A stretch of 64,000 bases of DNA from Myxococcales bacterium (GTDB lineage: Bacteria; Myxococcota_A; Polyangia; Haliangiales; Haliangiaceae). The stretch is taken from assembly GCA_016720595.1 (NCBI GenBank), contig JADKKI010000001.1:496001-560000 (forward strand), given 5' to 3'. Made by a program: the position numbers and the translations under genes. A model generated the notes under the pieces. That model was not told the DNA's origin. It saw only the letters and a list, made by a program, of their open reading frames with translations, and made no database searches. Shown piece by piece: positions 61,531 to 64,000 of this stretch (the first letter of the stretch is position 1; every line of letters begins with the position of its first letter).

Positions 61531-63309
61531 ATGCCGCGCGTGCTGTTGACCGGGTTCGCGGCGGTGCCAGGGCCGCGCCGCTCCGGTGTGCAGCTCCGCC
61601 ACGTCATCCGTTCTCTGACGCCGCTCCACAGCGTGGACCTGCTGGTGGTGCGCGAAGGCGAGCAGGCGTACGTCGAGCGACAGGGCTCGGTCCGCGTGCT
61701 CCGGGTGCCGTCCAACGATCCGGATCTGCGCTCGCAGATCCAGGCGTTCCAGCGCGCGCTCAAGCGCCAGCTCGACGGCGCGGACTACGACGTCGTGCAC
61801 TGCCGGGATAGCTGGAGCGGGATCCCGGTGCTCGAGGCCCGCGCGCGCCTCGGCTATGCGGTGGTCTACGATCTGACACGCTCGCCCCTCGGCGAGACCA
61901 CGTTCGATGCCGAGCTCGATGCACAGTACGGCCGCGACGAGGAGGCGTGCCTGCTCGCCGCCGATCTCGTCCTCGCGCCCACCCCGGCCGCCGTGAAGGC
62001 GCTGCAGGGCCGCGGCAGGCCGGAGCGCGTGATGCTGTCGCCGCCCGGCGTCGATGTCGATCGGTTCGATTGGGACGATCTGCCGCGCTCGGGGCCGCCG
62101 CGCATCCTCTACGTCGGCTCGATCGATCCAGGCCGCGGCGTGCGCGTGCTGATCCGCGCGATGGCCGCGATCGTCCGCGAGGTCGACGCGCGGCTCGTGC
62201 TCGCGGGCTCGATGGCGCCGAAGTTCGATCAGGCGCTCGCCGATGGCATCCGCGAGCTCGGGCTCCAGGACAAGGTCGACGTGCTCGGCCCCGTCGATCA
62301 CGATCAGCTGCCCACGTTGCTCGCCACGGCGACCGTGTGCGTGGTGCCTGCCGCCGCGGATCTCTCGCCGAACCCGACGGTGGTCTATCCGACGAAGATC
62401 CTCGAGTACATGGCGTGCCGGTGCGCGATCGTCGCCCCGCGGCGTGACACGGTGGCCCAGGTCGTGGAGAACAACCAAGAGGCGCTGCTGTTCGATCCGG
62501 GCGATCCGATCGATCTGGCGCGCAAGGTGCTGCGGCTCCTCGGCGAGCCGGCGCTGCGCGACAAGCTCGCGAACAACGCCTACCAGCGCGTGCGCCGGGA
62601 CTTCACCGCGAGCGCCGCCCGGCGTGCGCTCCGCAAGGCGTACACCGTGCTGGCCGAGCGGTTCGCAGATCAGCTCGGCGAGGACGATGATGATCCTCCG
62701 CGGGTCGAGGTGTTGTCCGACGATGACTTCGAGGCCACCGTGTTCGAGGAGGCGCCGGCCGCCGACAAGGTCGACACCGCGGTGTCGAGCGTGCTCCCGC
62801 TGGACGACGACCACACGGGTGGGCACATCAGCTCGGAGTCGGTGGCCGCGCCGCCCCCGCCCCGCGAGGTCGACGAGACGATGGAGCGCGCCCCGGTGGC
62901 GCCCGGGCCGCGCGACCAGACGACCGGGGCGTGGACCACGAGCCTCCTGTCTCGCATCGCACCACCGGGCCAGGACGACTGGGTGGTCACCAACGTGGCC
63001 GCCGCCGTCCGCAACCTCGACGCGGTGCTCGCGGAGGCGGAGGCCGAGGCGGCGTCAGACGCGATCTCCGACGCCGCCCGTGGCCACGATGACGGCACGC
63101 CGATCGAAGGTGTGATCGCGGCGGCGCCGGCACTGCCGCTCGTCGAGGGCACGTTCGTCGCCGGCGAGATCGATGTCCCCACGCCGCCGCCCGAGCGCGT
63201 GCTCGAGCCCTCGGTCGTCGACTTCACGGCAGCGAGCTCGATGCTCGGGCAGCCCGAGACCGCGGAGCCCGACACGGGCTCGCGCACGCCCCCGCTCGAA
63301 CGCCGGTGA
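61531..63309 (+). CDS. GT4-family glycosyltransferase with low-complexity C-terminal extension
   Basis: 592 residues. GT-B fold: N-terminal domain (PRVLLTGFAAVPGPRRSGVQ), then GT4 core with ILYVGSIDPGRGVRVLIRAM, RLVLAGSMAPKFDQAL and NPTVVYPTKILEYMACRCAI, then NQEALLFDPGD. This uses a nucleotide sugar in the cytoplasm. From about residue 385 on, about 200 residues of Asp/Glu/Pro/Ala-rich disordered sequence follow, far beyond the family length, perhaps for docking. Acceptor unknown. No TM. Confidence 0.88.
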   Translation: MPRVLLTGFAAVPGPRRSGVQLRHVIRSLTPLHSVDLLVVREGEQAYVERQGSVRVLRVPSNDPDLRSQIQAFQRALKRQLDGADYDVVHCRDSWSGIPVLEARARLGYAVVYDLTRSPLGETTFDAELDAQYGRDEEACLLAADLVLAPTPAAVKALQGRGRPERVMLSPPGVDVDRFDWDDLPRSGPPRILYVGSIDPGRGVRVLIRAMAAIVREVDARLVLAGSMAPKFDQALADGIRELGLQDKVDVLGPVDHDQLPTLLATATVCVVPAAADLSPNPTVVYPTKILEYMACRCAIVAPRRDTVAQVVENNQEALLFDPGDPIDLARKVLRLLGEPALRDKLANNAYQRVRRDFTASAARRALRKAYTVLAERFADQLGEDDDDPPRVEVLSDDDFEATVFEEAPAADKVDTAVSSVLPLDDDHTGGHISSESVAAPPPPREVDETMERAPVAPGPRDQTTGAWTTSLLSRIAPPGQDDWVVTNVAAAVRNLDAVLAEAEAEAASDAISDAARGHDDGTPIEGVIAAAPALPLVEGTFVAGEIDVPTPPPERVLEPSVVDFTAASSMLGQPETAEPDTGSRTPPLERR

Positions 63310-63352
63310 GGCCGGGGCAGTGTCCCCGAGATCCCGAGATTCGTAGGGCGCC

Positions 63353-63928
63353 GTGTTACCGTGTGCGCGCAGGAGCTGCCCCATTCCGGTCGTCGCCCTC
63401 GTGAACCTGTTATTCGGGATCGGCTTCGCCGTGATCGCCCGGGAGCGGTTGCGCGCGGATGGCCCGTTCACCTCCCCTGCGTTCCCCCTGGTCGCGATGC
63501 ATGCGGCGGCGGTGGTCGCCCCGATCGCGCTGTACTTCTACGCGGTGCACCCGGCGTGGAGCTGGATGTACTGGCTCGATCCGAAGAAGCTTGCCGGGGT
63601 CGCCGTGCTGCCCCTCATGGTCGGCCATGCGGGCCTGGTGATCGGCGGCTGGTACCTGTCGGCGGTGCTGCTGCGGCGCGGGTTCATGAACGCGGTGCTC
63701 TACGTCGGTGCGGCCCTGACCCTGGCGCTCCTGGTGCTCGTGGTCGCCCAGATCAACCGCCTGCGCACCGCCGCGGACTACCTCGGCTGGCAGGTCCACA
63801 AGGGCGTGTCCCTGTTCGAGGTCCAGCTCGGCTGGGCGTTCATGGTGGCCCTGCTCGCCTTGTTCGGATCCGCGGTCTACGTGGCGATCGAGCTTCGGAG
63901 CGATGGCCGCCGCGTGCGTGCCCGGTGA
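63353..63928 (+). CDS. Multispanning membrane protein, unknown
   Basis: 191 residues from GTG 63353 (or an internal GTG at 63401, M-N-L-L). Four hydrophobic helices: VVALVNLLFGIGFAVIA, FPLVAMHAAAVVAPIALYFY, FMNAVLYVGAALTLALLVLV, LGWAFMVALLALFGSAVYVA, plus one around AVLPLMVGHAGLVIGGWYL. No family recognised. Confidence 0.65.
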   Translation: MLPCARRSCPIPVVALVNLLFGIGFAVIARERLRADGPFTSPAFPLVAMHAAAVVAPIALYFYAVHPAWSWMYWLDPKKLAGVAVLPLMVGHAGLVIGGWYLSAVLLRRGFMNAVLYVGAALTLALLVLVVAQINRLRTAADYLGWQVHKGVSLFEVQLGWAFMVALLALFGSAVYVAIELRSDGRRVRAR

Positions 63929-63947
63929 TAAGATCATGGACGGGATC

Positions 63948-64000
63948 ATGACCATGCGTCGTCTCGGACTCGTGCTGGCGCTCGTGCTCGGCAGTTCTGC
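63948..64000 (+). CDS. Start of a gene with signal peptide, cut by the right edge
   Basis: Only about 17 codons remain: MTMRRLGLVLALVLGSS, a likely signal peptide. In-frame ATGs at 63936 and 63954 are also possible starts. Nothing can be said of the product. Confidence 0.5.
   Translation, partial: MTMRRLGLVLALVLGSS

Overview
Organism. The window is very GC-rich, with almost all third codon positions G or C. Genes are closely packed on both strands, and many overlap as ATGA, GTGA or TGATG. The content is typical of a large-genome Gram-negative predatory or soil lineage, most likely Myxococcota: a Ser/Thr kinase fused to an ATPase and TPR repeats, a MopE-type metal-binding motif, FG-GAP repeats, large multidomain S41 protease, and many exported proteins of unknown function. 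No rRNA gene was seen, so this is inferred from gene content only. No tRNA, rRNA, CRISPR array, integrase, transposase gene or phage module was found.

Layout. 1-9680 (minus strand) holds a WXXGXW-repeat protein that leaves the left edge, then a five-gene operon: DUF4175-like coiled-coil membrane protein, MA-family metallopeptidase with TPRs, MoxR ATPase, DUF58 protein and BatA-like membrane protein. 9771-11516 is an ECF sigma, anti-sigma and exported-protein operon. 11564-16918 has an AsmA-GT51 fusion, a lipoprotein with nine GPD/DD repeats and two envelope proteins. 16924-22324 (minus) is an FAD oxidoreductase behind a kinase-ATPase-TPR regulator, divergent from a TrmH methyltransferase. 23153-29909 is one overlapping operon: PBP1A, FG-GAP protein, family 5 solute-binding protein, NtrY-like histidine kinase. 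A 182-bp element with 33-bp terminal inverted repeats abuts it, followed by an AAA+ ATPase. 31441-33122 is dapA-dapB. 33211-35005 has a small protein, a CBS protein and a Cys-rich exported protein. 35049-38749 encodes a heterodimeric ABC exporter. 38804-52654 carries five multispanning GT-C/PMT-like proteins, a sulfatase-fold protein and lipid-anchored or exported proteins. 52679-64000 has an exported protein, a large S41 protease, an RpoH-type sigma factor, rsmI, an M16 peptidase, an ApbE-like flavin transferase, a GT4 glycosyltransferase and membrane proteins.

How it fits together. Most genes serve the cell envelope: peptidoglycan synthesis (two GT51 enzymes, DAP precursors), surface glycosylation, export, and envelope sensing (ECF/anti-sigma, histidine kinase, kinase-ATPase).

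Sequence quality. About ten genes need a 1-base indel, nearly always in a C or G run, to restore an obvious protein (for example signal peptide joined to domain). I treat these as likely consensus errors rather than pseudogenes, and give each gene its full span with the break point noted.
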